A model generated the notes under the pieces. The model was not told where the DNA came from, searched no databases, and saw nothing but the letters and a program-made list of their open reading frames with translations. Below, in pieces: positions 1-6,160 of a DNA stretch of 7,991 nt. Made by a program: the position numbers and the translations under genes. Position 1 is the stretch's first letter. The number at the start of each line of letters is the position of its first letter. The DNA is from RGIG5579 sp045580105 (GTDB lineage Bacteria; Bacillota; Clostridia; Oscillospirales; SIG627): contig JAZNNH010000051.1 in NCBI GenBank assembly GCA_045580105.1, forward strand, positions 1 to 7,991, written 5' to 3'.

Positions 1-3
1 CAA

Positions 4-9
4 CTCCTT
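4..9 (-). promoter_or_regulatory. Possible ribosome binding site of a gene beyond the left edge
   Basis: AAGGAG is seen on the minus strand three bases after the stop codon of the WG-repeat gene, with only three bases left before the window ends. The position fits the Shine-Dalgarno of a closely following gene on the same strand whose start is outside the window. Confidence 0.35.
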
Positions 10-12
10 GGC

Positions 13-1347
13 TCACAGAACGACATGGCTACGATCCGACTTCATCACTCGCACTAAAAGATAGGACCCTGCCGCCTTGTCCGTTGCAAGAATGAGTCCG
101 TCCTGCGAAAAAGAAATTGAATCAAAGGCGGGAGAGAGGATTTCTTTTCCGGTTCGGTCAATCAAGCCTTGCTTGCCTTGGGCGTTTTCGACCACGGCAA
201 CCCCCTCAAAGAAAGGGAATGCTTTGGCGTAGATGGGCGAGGTCAACCAAGACCCTTTTGCATCATAATAGCCCGTGTTTTTTCCATCGCTCAAAACGAA
301 AACACCGTCTAAATACGAAAGCGCAAAATAGCCGTGCGGAAAGACAACCTCTTGACCGAGCGAGTTAATCACGCCTTCGCGGGTTTCGGTAAGCGTTCCG
401 TTTTCATCGTAAGTGGCAAATTCCACACGAAGCATTCCGTGGTCAAAATAATGAAAGCCGAGTGCATCCGTCCCGCCTCGTTCGGAAAGGCGCAAAGTCA
501 GATGGTCAAAGACCACTTCGCCCCGATCGTTTCGAATGGTAAGAGCGCCGGTTTCATCCGCCATCACGGCAAAGCCCTCGGAATAGGCAAAGCCCACAGA
601 ATAGACGTTTTCCACCGTAAAGGTTTTCGTTCTTCTTTTTTCTACGTACGTTCCGGTGTATCCGTACAGCCCGTTTGCCACGGTGAGAGCCGTGTTCTCC
701 TGCCCGATGCCGTAGGTGGCGGGAAGCGGGAGTGCGGGCTCTTTGGCCTGTGTTTCAAAATCCAAGACAATGGGAAGCCAAAGGGAATTTTCGTGATCCA
801 AAAGATAATATTCTTCGCTCGTTTTGCTTTTGAAAATCGCGTTTCCGACGCTGTCTTGCATACCGGTGAAACGGTAATCTTCACTGCCTGCAATCGGGGT
901 AAGATCCTTCGCCCAATACAGTTTTCCATCGGGAGAAATCAAATATCCCATCGAAAGCGAGTACTTTTTTTGGGGCAAACGAATCTTCACCAGCGACATG
1001 GTGTTCGGATCGTACGGGGTGTCGGGAACGGCTCGCTCTCCGGCATCTAAAAAAGAATAATCGTAGAGAGCGTTGATTTGCTGAGCGGCAAATTCAGGCC
1101 AGTCGATGATTTGCTCTTCCAAGGTAAGCGTTTGGTTCTCTTCTTTGTTTTCTTCCGTGATATTTGTGGAAGGGGCGGGGTCTCTGCGCTGGATGCGCTT
1201 TAAAAAGGGAAGATCAATGATTCCCATATCCCAAATAATCAAAATGACGCAAAAGACAAGGGCGATCATGGCAATGGGCAAACGAGCAAGCAAAGCATGC
1301 CGGTTCGGTTTTCTGTCCCCGCGTTTTGTTTCGTCTTGGTTTTTCAT
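13..1347 (-). CDS. Membrane-anchored WG-repeat-like protein of unknown function
   Basis: The 444-residue product has a basic N-terminus (residues 1-22) followed by one strongly hydrophobic segment (about 23-40). The topology is therefore probably N-in, with the rest outside the membrane. An acidic, Thr-rich linker follows (about 58-80). The C-terminal part carries degenerate WG (KWG-like) repeats: a run of 'EGxAV' followed by a Gly-containing turn and 'xxDrxGkeil' is seen at about 257-285 and most clearly at 376-412 (EGVAVVE, then GLIDRTGKEILSP). A related 'GYYDAKGSWLTSPIYAKAFPF' stretch lies at 359-379. WG repeats usually form beta-rich extracytoplasmic or adaptor modules, and no enzymatic motif is visible. 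The ATG is preceded by AGGCGG at a 5-base spacing, and by a good promoter in the gap after spoIIR. It may be transcribed alone or together with a gene beyond the left edge. The coding call is firm; the function is unknown. Confidence 0.85.
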   Translation of the reverse strand: MKNQDETKRGDRKPNRHALLARLPIAMIALVFCVILIIWDMGIIDLPFLKRIQRRDPAPSTNITEENKEENQTLTLEEQIIDWPEFAAQQINALYDYSFLDAGERAVPDTPYDPNTMSLVKIRLPQKKYSLSMGYLISPDGKLYWAKDLTPIAGSEDYRFTGMQDSVGNAIFKSKTSEEYYLLDHENSLWLPIVLDFETQAKEPALPLPATYGIGQENTALTVANGLYGYTGTYVEKRRTKTFTVENVYSVGFAYSEGFAVMADETGALTIRNDRGEVVFDHLTLRLSERGGTDALGFHYFDHGMLRVEFATYDENGTLTETREGVINSLGQEVVFPHGYFALSYLDGVFVLSDGKNTGYYDAKGSWLTSPIYAKAFPFFEGVAVVENAQGKQGLIDRTGKEILSPAFDSISFSQDGLILATDKAAGSYLLVRVMKSDRSHVVL

Positions 1348-1376
1348 TTTTTCCGCCTATCGTAATTCTTTTTATC

Positions 1377-1405
1377 AGTATATCATTTTAGCGGTGAAAT
1401 GAAAA
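1377..1405 (-). promoter_or_regulatory. Sigma-A type promoter with extended -10, for the WG-repeat gene
   Basis: On the minus strand a -35 TTTTCA (1405-1400; 4 of 6 to TTGACA) is separated by 17 bases from a -10 TATACT (1382-1377; 5 of 6), which is preceded by TGA and so forms an extended -10 (TGn). Transcription would start near 1370, giving a leader of about 22 bases before the ATG at 1347. It sits in the 65-base gap between the spoIIR stop and the WG-repeat gene. This is a match by eye, without experimental support. Confidence 0.6.
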
Positions 1406-1412
1406 GTCTTTT

Positions 1413-2027
1413 TCAAAAAAAGTCTTTGAATTTTGTTTTGGCGCCGTCCCAAAGTTCCAATATTTTAAATCGAATTTGGTAACTTTTTCCGTCACGTCGG
1501 AGCGTTTTGACGTTTTCTTCTTCCATTCCGACGGAAAGGAGCGCGTTTTCGGTGTCCGTTGCACTGTCAAGACAAAGCGGAGGGAAGAGAACGCACCACC
1601 AGTTTTTGCCCTCGGCTTGCCCGATTTTCACTTGTAAAGAGTGGTATTGCCCCGCAGGCAGCGAAATGGATTCATATTCTCTTGTGGGGTAAGCTTCTTT
1701 CGTTAAGGAAACCGAAACGGGATCGGAAGAGCCGTTGCTTCTCAAAATCTCTTCGGCAACCGCTTTCATTTCACCTCGTCTTGCCTCGATTTGGCTTTCC
1801 GCAATGCTTCGACGGCATAGAGGAACGGTGTTTTTTACGTATTCCAAAAGCCCGTCGCGCACCAAGAGTTTGAGTTCTTGATCGCGCGCATCATCGGAAT
1901 TGGCAATGACGTGAATGCGGATGACGGAATCGTATAAGTTTTCCGCCTTTGCGATCGGGTTGATCGCAAACAGGATTAAAAGGGCAAGTCCCCAAAAAAA
2001 CAGTGCTTTTTGCCATTCTTTTTTCAT
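1413..2027 (-). CDS. spoIIR: Stage II sporulation protein R (SpoIIR)
   Basis: SpoIIR is the secreted signalling protein made in the forespore. In Bacillus subtilis it crosses to the intermembrane space and triggers SpoIIGA to process pro-sigma-E in the mother cell. The 204-residue product starts with a short basic stretch and a hydrophobic segment (about 8-24), ending in an AKA site at 26-28 that could be a signal peptidase cleavage site. The family signatures are present: IRIHVIANSD at 36-45 followed by the charged Q-x-L-K-x-x-VRD stretch, and the hallmark NWWCVLFPPLC at 142-152 with its two cysteines. The C-terminal RFKILELW stretch at 187-194 is also typical. The length is close to the family norm (about 220). 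The ATG has GAGAGG seven bases upstream. It lies directly after an intrinsic terminator, so it probably needs its own promoter; a candidate overlaps that terminator. Proximity of ispE and spoIIR is common in Clostridia. The gene marks the host as a spore-former or a recent descendant of one. Confidence 0.96.
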   Translation of the reverse strand: MKKEWQKALFFWGLALLILFAINPIAKAENLYDSVIRIHVIANSDDARDQELKLLVRDGLLEYVKNTVPLCRRSIAESQIEARRGEMKAVAEEILRSNGSSDPVSVSLTKEAYPTREYESISLPAGQYHSLQVKIGQAEGKNWWCVLFPPLCLDSATDTENALLSVGMEEENVKTLRRDGKSYQIRFKILELWDGAKTKFKDFF

Positions 2028-2042
2028 TTATGTACCTCTCTG

Positions 2043-2076
2043 AAAAAAATAAACTTCGCAGCATAGCCGCGAAGTT
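2043..2076 (-). terminator. Intrinsic terminator closing the operon after ispE
   Basis: Read on the minus strand, an 8-base-pair perfect stem (AACTTCGC at 2076-2069 with GCGAAGTT at 2059-2052) closes a 9-base loop. Inside the loop two further G-C pairs are possible after one mismatch. It is followed immediately by TATTTTTTT (2051-2043). The element starts 27 bases after the ispE stop, as expected for a Rho-independent terminator, and ends 15 bases before the spoIIR start codon. Confidence 0.9.
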
Positions 2077-2107
2077 ATTATGGGGTGGTTTTTTTGCGTT
2101 TAATCAA
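2076..2107 (-). promoter_or_regulatory. Candidate spoIIR promoter overlapping the terminator (sigma-F-like or sigma-A)
   Basis: The minus strand shows GATTA (2105-2101), then 15 bases, then CCCCATAATA (2085-2076). Compared with the forespore consensus as I recall it (GYWTA, about 15-16 bases, GGnRAnAMTW), the -35 matches 4 of 5. The right half of the -10 (A-n-A-M-T-W) matches fully, but the leading GG and the R position do not. Read as sigma-A instead, it is TTGATT with a long 19-base spacer to CATAAT. The call rests on position (a terminator isolates spoIIR, which is sigma-F-dependent in Bacillus subtilis) and on partial motif match. Either reading places the start near 2069, inside the terminator stem. 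Confidence 0.3.
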
Positions 2108-2958
2108 AGAAGCACACAAAAATGTGCATCCGTGCAAGTTTTTTTCAGTTCCTGCGCCGCCGCGCGTGCCTTCTGTTCGTCTTGAAAGAGCCCGAACACC
2201 GCGCTCCCGGAGCCGGTCATCATCGCGGCATCCGCTCCCAAAGAAAGAAGAGACGCTTTCAATTGGGCAATTTCGGGACGAAGCGAGATGGCAGGCAATT
2301 CCAAATCGTTTTGTAAAAGCGAAAAGATCGAGTTCGGTGTTTTCGAGGCAAAGGCGTTTTGGATGGAGTCAAAAGGGGATGCCTCTTTGCTCTCTTGCGT
2401 CATTGCATCAAACAAAGCGTAGATCTTCGGGGTGGAAAGTCCGGGACAGTTCTTGGCGGCCACACAGAAGACGGCTCCCTTGGAAGGAAAAGAAAGAGGA
2501 GTTACCTCTTCTCCGATGCCTTCGCAAAACGCCGTTTTTCCGGAAAGGAAAAAGGGAACGTCAGCACCGACGGAAAGTGCGATTTCAGACAAAGGAACGG
2601 TGGCGGGATAGAGGGCGTAAAGTCCTTTCAAAACCGCCGCGGCATCCGAGGAGCCACCGCCCATTCCGGCGCCGTCCGGAATGCTTTTTCGCAAGGTAAT
2701 GTGAACGCCTCCTGCAATGTTTGCGGCATCCAAATAGCGCTTTGCGGCTTTGTAGCAAAGGTTTTTCTCGTCGGTCGGAATGCCATCGCGATCACAGCAG
2801 ATTACAATTCCGCTTGGAATTTTGGAAAGCGTTAAGGTATCGGCAAGGGAAATTTCCTGCATCACCGTTTGGAGTGTGTGATATCCATCCTCGCGTTTTC
2901 CCGTGATGGAAAGGGTGAGGTTGATTTTGGCATAAGCCGAAAGCGTGATTTGTTCCAT
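2104..2958 (-). CDS. ispE: 4-diphosphocytidyl-2-C-methyl-D-erythritol kinase (IspE)
   Basis: IspE phosphorylates the 2-hydroxyl of CDP-methylerythritol with ATP, the fourth step of the MEP route to isopentenyl and dimethylallyl diphosphate, in the cytosol. The 284-residue product has the full GHMP-kinase layout. The N-terminal AKINLTL motif holds substrate-contact Lys11 and Asn13. The glycine-rich ATP loop DGAGMGGGSSDAAAV lies at about 95-109. GADVPFF at 131-137 contains the catalytic Asp133. The C-terminal MTGSGSAVFGLF motif is at 247-258. Length equals the usual 280-300. The ATG is supported by AAGGGAGG (2970-2963) at a 4-base spacing, 18 bases after the upstream DUF362 stop. It is the last gene of the operon, followed by an intrinsic terminator. 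Presence of IspE indicates isoprenoid supply by the MEP rather than the mevalonate pathway. Confidence 0.97.
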   Translation of the reverse strand: MEQITLSAYAKINLTLSITGKREDGYHTLQTVMQEISLADTLTLSKIPSGIVICCDRDGIPTDEKNLCYKAAKRYLDAANIAGGVHITLRKSIPDGAGMGGGSSDAAAVLKGLYALYPATVPLSEIALSVGADVPFFLSGKTAFCEGIGEEVTPLSFPSKGAVFCVAAKNCPGLSTPKIYALFDAMTQESKEASPFDSIQNAFASKTPNSIFSLLQNDLELPAISLRPEIAQLKASLLSLGADAAMMTGSGSAVFGLFQDEQKARAAAQELKKTCTDAHFCVLL

Positions 2959-2976
2959 GAATCCTCCCTTGGCAGA

Positions 2977-4104
2977 TCAAAGGAATTTCAAAAACCAGTG
3001 ACTGTGCGTTTCGACCGCTTTTTTCGGGCACATTTCTTGGCAGCACCAACAACGAATGCAGTTTTTGTGCGAAATAACGGCTTTTTTGTGTTTGATCACA
3101 ATGGTGTTTTGGGGACAAAGTCGAGCGCATTCTCCGCAACCGATGCAGTTTTTTGCATTGATCTTGGGCTTGGGGGATAAAAAGGTTACCAGTTTCCCGC
3201 CGAACAGATCCGGAAAGTCGCGCAAAATGCTTCGCTTTTGACTGTTGGGGAGAAGAAAGGGCGTCGGACAGAAACCGTTCGGATCTTCTCCCGAAACCAG
3301 AACCTCCCCTGTGAGAAAGCCCGCTTTTCTTGCGTGGCGCAAAATCGGAGAAAGTTCGGGATCGATTCCCATCACGCGGCACATCACCTCGTCTACCGCG
3401 TGGGTGTTATTGCCGCCCAAAAGCGCGCCTGCGTATTTGGGAACGCCACCGGAGGGGCCGTCTTTTTCCATACCCCAAACACCATCGACGATCGAGAGTG
3501 TGGGAATTAAAACTTGATTGATGTCACAGATCAGACCGGCAAAGGAATCAATGTCTGGATAAGCGGCGTGATATTCCACTTTGCGCAAACCGGGAATGGT
3601 GCCGTAAAGGTTTTTGGCACAGCCGGTGACCGTGGTAAGGGAGTGCGTTTTCATCTTCGCTAAATTGATGAAAACGTCGGCAGTGGCGAAAAGATCCAAT
3701 ACGTCCACTTCTTTTGCGCTTTGCGGCTCCGGAACCTTCTTGGCTACGGGCGTCATCGCAGTGTGAATGGGAATGTTATGTCGTTTGCACACGTCCCAAA
3801 TGCCGGTTTCCCGATAGATTGCGGAAAGCAGAATTTCCGTATTGGGTCCGCCCGGACATTCTGCCACCGTGATGTCTTTCGTGTATGGCAAAAGGCAAAG
3901 GATGACCGCCTCCAAAAGAGTCGGATGCGTGGTCGCACAACCCTCCGGTTTCTTCTTCACCACAAGATTGGGCTTGATGACAACGCGCTTGCCTTTTTCG
4001 AAGAGCGTTTCATAGCCGCCTTGGTCGGCAATGATTGCTTCGACCGTCTCTTTCATCAAGGAAAGATCATATTGTTCGACTCGGTAACATGATACGCGAT
4101 TCAT
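2977..4104 (-). CDS. DUF362 protein with C-terminal 2x[4Fe-4S] ferredoxin domain
   Basis: The 375-residue protein is a DUF362 domain (about 1-300) fused to a bacterial ferredoxin domain (about 311-365). DUF362 hallmarks are VVIKPNLV at 41-48, THPTLLEAV at 59-67, ECPGGPNTE at 82-90, NLAKMKTH at 147-154 followed by TGCAKNLYGTIPG at 160-172, the KVEYH stretch at 175-179, and GMEKDGPSGG at 211-220. The ferredoxin part has two CX2CX2CX3CP motifs: Cys320, 323, 326, 330 and Cys349, 352, 355, 359, with an extra Cys354 in the second. Two [4Fe-4S] clusters and an electron-transfer role are therefore expected. The biochemical function of DUF362 proteins of this type is not established to my knowledge. 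No signal peptide is seen, so it is probably cytoplasmic. Its ATG overlaps the plsY stop (ATGA), which implies translational coupling. It occupies the place after plsY that gpsA holds in many Bacillota. Confidence 0.93.
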   Translation of the reverse strand: MNRVSCYRVEQYDLSLMKETVEAIIADQGGYETLFEKGKRVVIKPNLVVKKKPEGCATTHPTLLEAVILCLLPYTKDITVAECPGGPNTEILLSAIYRETGIWDVCKRHNIPIHTAMTPVAKKVPEPQSAKEVDVLDLFATADVFINLAKMKTHSLTTVTGCAKNLYGTIPGLRKVEYHAAYPDIDSFAGLICDINQVLIPTLSIVDGVWGMEKDGPSGGVPKYAGALLGGNNTHAVDEVMCRVMGIDPELSPILRHARKAGFLTGEVLVSGEDPNGFCPTPFLLPNSQKRSILRDFPDLFGGKLVTFLSPKPKINAKNCIGCGECARLCPQNTIVIKHKKAVISHKNCIRCWCCQEMCPKKAVETHSHWFLKFL

Positions 4105-4823
4105 TTTTGATCCTTCTTTTTATCGGGATTGTTTTTCCCGATGGTAAATTTCTTCTCCGTTTTATTTAAGAGACGATGAATGTTTTCCTTGTGCATCGCA
4201 ATGACGATAAAGGAAATCAACAGAGAGAAGAAGATATAGGCAAGATTGGGTCTTTGAAGGTTAAAGGCGTAGACCACCATGGGATAAAAGAAAGCGGCGG
4301 TCAAGCTGGAAGCGGAAATGATCTGCGTGGCGGCAAACATCAAACCGAAGATGAGAAGCAATACCACGAACACCACAGGATCAATTAATAGAATGGTGAT
4401 GGCGCTGACAATCACCCCTTTTCCGCCTTTGAATTTGTAATAGATAGGGAAGATGTGTCCCAACAGGCAGAAGAATCCGGCGATATATTGACCGGGTCCG
4501 CCCAAAATGAAAAATCCCAGAACAACGGACAAAAGTGCCTTGGCAACGTCACCTGCGAGGGTTAAAAGCCCTGCCTTTTTGCCAAAGGTGCGAAACATAT
4601 TGGTCATACCGGCATTTCCGGAGCCAAAGGAGCGGATATCCGATCCGTACAGCTTTTTGGAAATGATAATGGCGGTGTTGATACTGCCAAGCAGATACGC
4701 GATGGCAGAAGTCAGAAGAAACGCGCCGATGAGAAGCAGAAAAAAGGCGCTGCCTTTTTTTCCGTCCAAGAGCAATCCCAGATAGCCCCACTCAACGACT
4801 CCGTCAGAAAAGAAATATCTCAT
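4101..4823 (-). CDS. plsY: Glycerol-3-phosphate acyltransferase PlsY
   Basis: PlsY is the integral membrane enzyme that transfers the acyl group of acyl-phosphate (made by PlsX) to glycerol-3-phosphate, giving lysophosphatidic acid, the first committed step of phospholipid synthesis. The three conserved loops are present: YLLGSINTA at 43-51 with SFGSGNAGMTNMFR at 65-78, GHIFPIYYKFKGGKGV at 122-137, and HKENIHRLL at 211-219. Hydrophobic segments lie at about 27-49, 85-107, 110-126, 138-172 and 174-209, consistent with a multi-pass protein. The tail (220-240) is lysine-rich. At 240 residues it is longer than the usual 190-215, because about 25-30 residues precede the normal start of the first membrane helix. 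No better internal start with a ribosome site is visible, and the ATG overlaps the der stop as ATGA, so I keep the long start. plsX is not in the window. Confidence 0.96.
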   Translation of the reverse strand: MRYFFSDGVVEWGYLGLLLDGKKGSAFFLLLIGAFLLTSAIAYLLGSINTAIIISKKLYGSDIRSFGSGNAGMTNMFRTFGKKAGLLTLAGDVAKALLSVVLGFFILGGPGQYIAGFFCLLGHIFPIYYKFKGGKGVIVSAITILLIDPVVFVVLLLIFGLMFAATQIISASSLTAAFFYPMVVYAFNLQRPNLAYIFFSLLISFIVIAMHKENIHRLLNKTEKKFTIGKNNPDKKKDQK

Positions 4824-6148
4824 TCTTCTTTGGTCCTTTCTCTGATGACAAACTGAATGGGCGTACCGCGGAAACCGAAGGTGTCGCGCAGACAGTTTTC
4901 AATGTATCTTTGATAGGTGAAATGGAAAAGCTTCTCGCTATTGCAGAAAATGACGAATTTCGGCGGCTTCACACTCACCTGAGTCATATAAAAGATTTTC
5001 AGCCGTCTGCCTTTGTCGCTGGGGGGCTGAACGCGGCAGGTGGCAGCGTTGAGCATATCGTTGAGCATACCCGTTGAAATGCGGGTGGATGCCTGCATAT
5101 TGACATAGTTGATATGTTCAAAGAGCTTGTCAATCCGAAGTCCTGTTTTCGCGGAAATGAAAAGCAGGGGAGCGTATTGCATAAAGGGGAGAATGTCATA
5201 CACCTTTTTGGTGGCGTTCTTCACCGAATCGTTGTCTTTTTCGGGAAGATCCCATTTGTTCATGCAGATCACACACGCTTTTCCCGCCTCGTGCGCAAGT
5301 CCTGCGATGGTGGCATCTTGGCTTGTGATGCCTTCAAAGGCGTCCACCATAATGACGCACACGTCGCTTCGTTCGACCGCAAGCTTTGCGCGAAGAACGC
5401 TGTATTTTTCAATGCGGTCGTCGATTTTGGATGCGCGACGGATGCCTGCGGTATCGATGAAATTGAAAATTCCGTGTTGGTTTTGCACGCGGGTGTCAAT
5501 GGCATCGCGCGTCGTGCCTGCCACGGGAGATACGATCACTCGGTTTTCTCCCACCACGGCGTTGATCAAGCTGCTTTTGCCGGAATTGGGCTTTCCGATG
5601 ACCGCTACGTTGATGACGTCTTCTTCCTCTTCCTGCTCCGCTGCCGGTCCGATCAAGCGAACCGCTTCTTCCAGAATGTCGCCGCTTCCCGTTCCGTGAA
5701 TGGAGGAAAGGGCAAAGGGACCGTTTTCGATGCCGAGTTCATAAAATTCGTAAAACTCCGGCGGAAGCGCACCGATGGAATCGACTTTGTTGACCGCCAG
5801 AATGACTGGCTTTTTTCTTCGTTTCAAAATGGTAGCAATCTCACGGTCTGCGGCAGTTACGCCGGAGCGGATGTCGGTCATAAAGACGATCACGTCAGCC
5901 AGATCCATCGCAAGATAAGCTTGTTCCTCAATGTGATGGAGAATGGCGTCGTTCGAACCGGGCTCAATTCCGCCCGTGTCAATGAGAATCATTTTTCTCG
6001 AACACCATTCGATTTCATAATAAATGCGATCTCGCGTGACGCCCGGAGCGTCGTCGACAATGGAGATCCTTTGGCCGGACAGCTTGTTAAAAAACGTGCT
6101 TTTCCCTACGTTGGGGCGTCCGACAATTGCAATTACGGGTTTTGCCAT
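4820..6148 (-). CDS. der: Ribosome-assembly GTPase Der (EngA)
   Basis: Der is an essential GTPase with two G domains in tandem that acts in late maturation of the 50S subunit. The 442-residue product shows both domains complete. G domain 1 has GRPNVGKST at 10-18, DTGG at 57-60 and NKVD at 120-123. An acidic linker (EQEEEEDV, 171-178) follows. G domain 2 has GKPNSGKSS at 185-193, DTAG at 232-235 and NKWD at 297-300, with SAKTG at 332-336 as the G5 motif. The KH-like C-terminal domain spans about 350-440 (VSVKPPKFVIF at 391-401, RYIENCLRDTFGFRGTP at 414-430). Length is standard. The start is two bases beyond the DUF512 stop. Linkage of der and plsY is frequent in Bacillota. Confidence 0.98.
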   Translation of the reverse strand: MAKPVIAIVGRPNVGKSTFFNKLSGQRISIVDDAPGVTRDRIYYEIEWCSRKMILIDTGGIEPGSNDAILHHIEEQAYLAMDLADVIVFMTDIRSGVTAADREIATILKRRKKPVILAVNKVDSIGALPPEFYEFYELGIENGPFALSSIHGTGSGDILEEAVRLIGPAAEQEEEEDVINVAVIGKPNSGKSSLINAVVGENRVIVSPVAGTTRDAIDTRVQNQHGIFNFIDTAGIRRASKIDDRIEKYSVLRAKLAVERSDVCVIMVDAFEGITSQDATIAGLAHEAGKACVICMNKWDLPEKDNDSVKNATKKVYDILPFMQYAPLLFISAKTGLRIDKLFEHINYVNMQASTRISTGMLNDMLNAATCRVQPPSDKGRRLKIFYMTQVSVKPPKFVIFCNSEKLFHFTYQRYIENCLRDTFGFRGTPIQFVIRERTKEE

Positions 6149-6160
6149 GATTACCTCCCG
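6146..6160 (-). promoter_or_regulatory. der ribosome binding site overlapping the DUF512 stop codon
   Basis: GGGAGGT (6159-6153) runs into the TAA stop (6153-6151) of the upstream DUF512 gene, with 5 bases between GGAGG and the der ATG. The last DUF512 codons therefore double as a near-ideal Shine-Dalgarno. A ribosome finishing DUF512 would be positioned to start der, so the two are probably coupled in translation. Confidence 0.85.

Noticed and set aside
334..1050. Plus-strand open frame of 238 codons opposite the WG-repeat gene
   Set aside because: No ribosome site, and its composition looks like antisense reading. The minus-strand frame has a promoter, a membrane segment and repeat motifs.
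1401..1414. GAAAA-GTCT-TTTTC inverted repeat at the spoIIR 3' end as a terminator
   Set aside because: The stem is only five A/T-dominated pairs and the bases belong partly to the spoIIR stop and the next promoter; too weak to call.
2085..2699. Arginine- and serine-rich plus-strand frame of 204 codons opposite ispE
   Set aside because: Extreme Arg/Ser/Pro bias without domain features is typical of a frame-shifted antisense reading; ispE is certain on the other strand.
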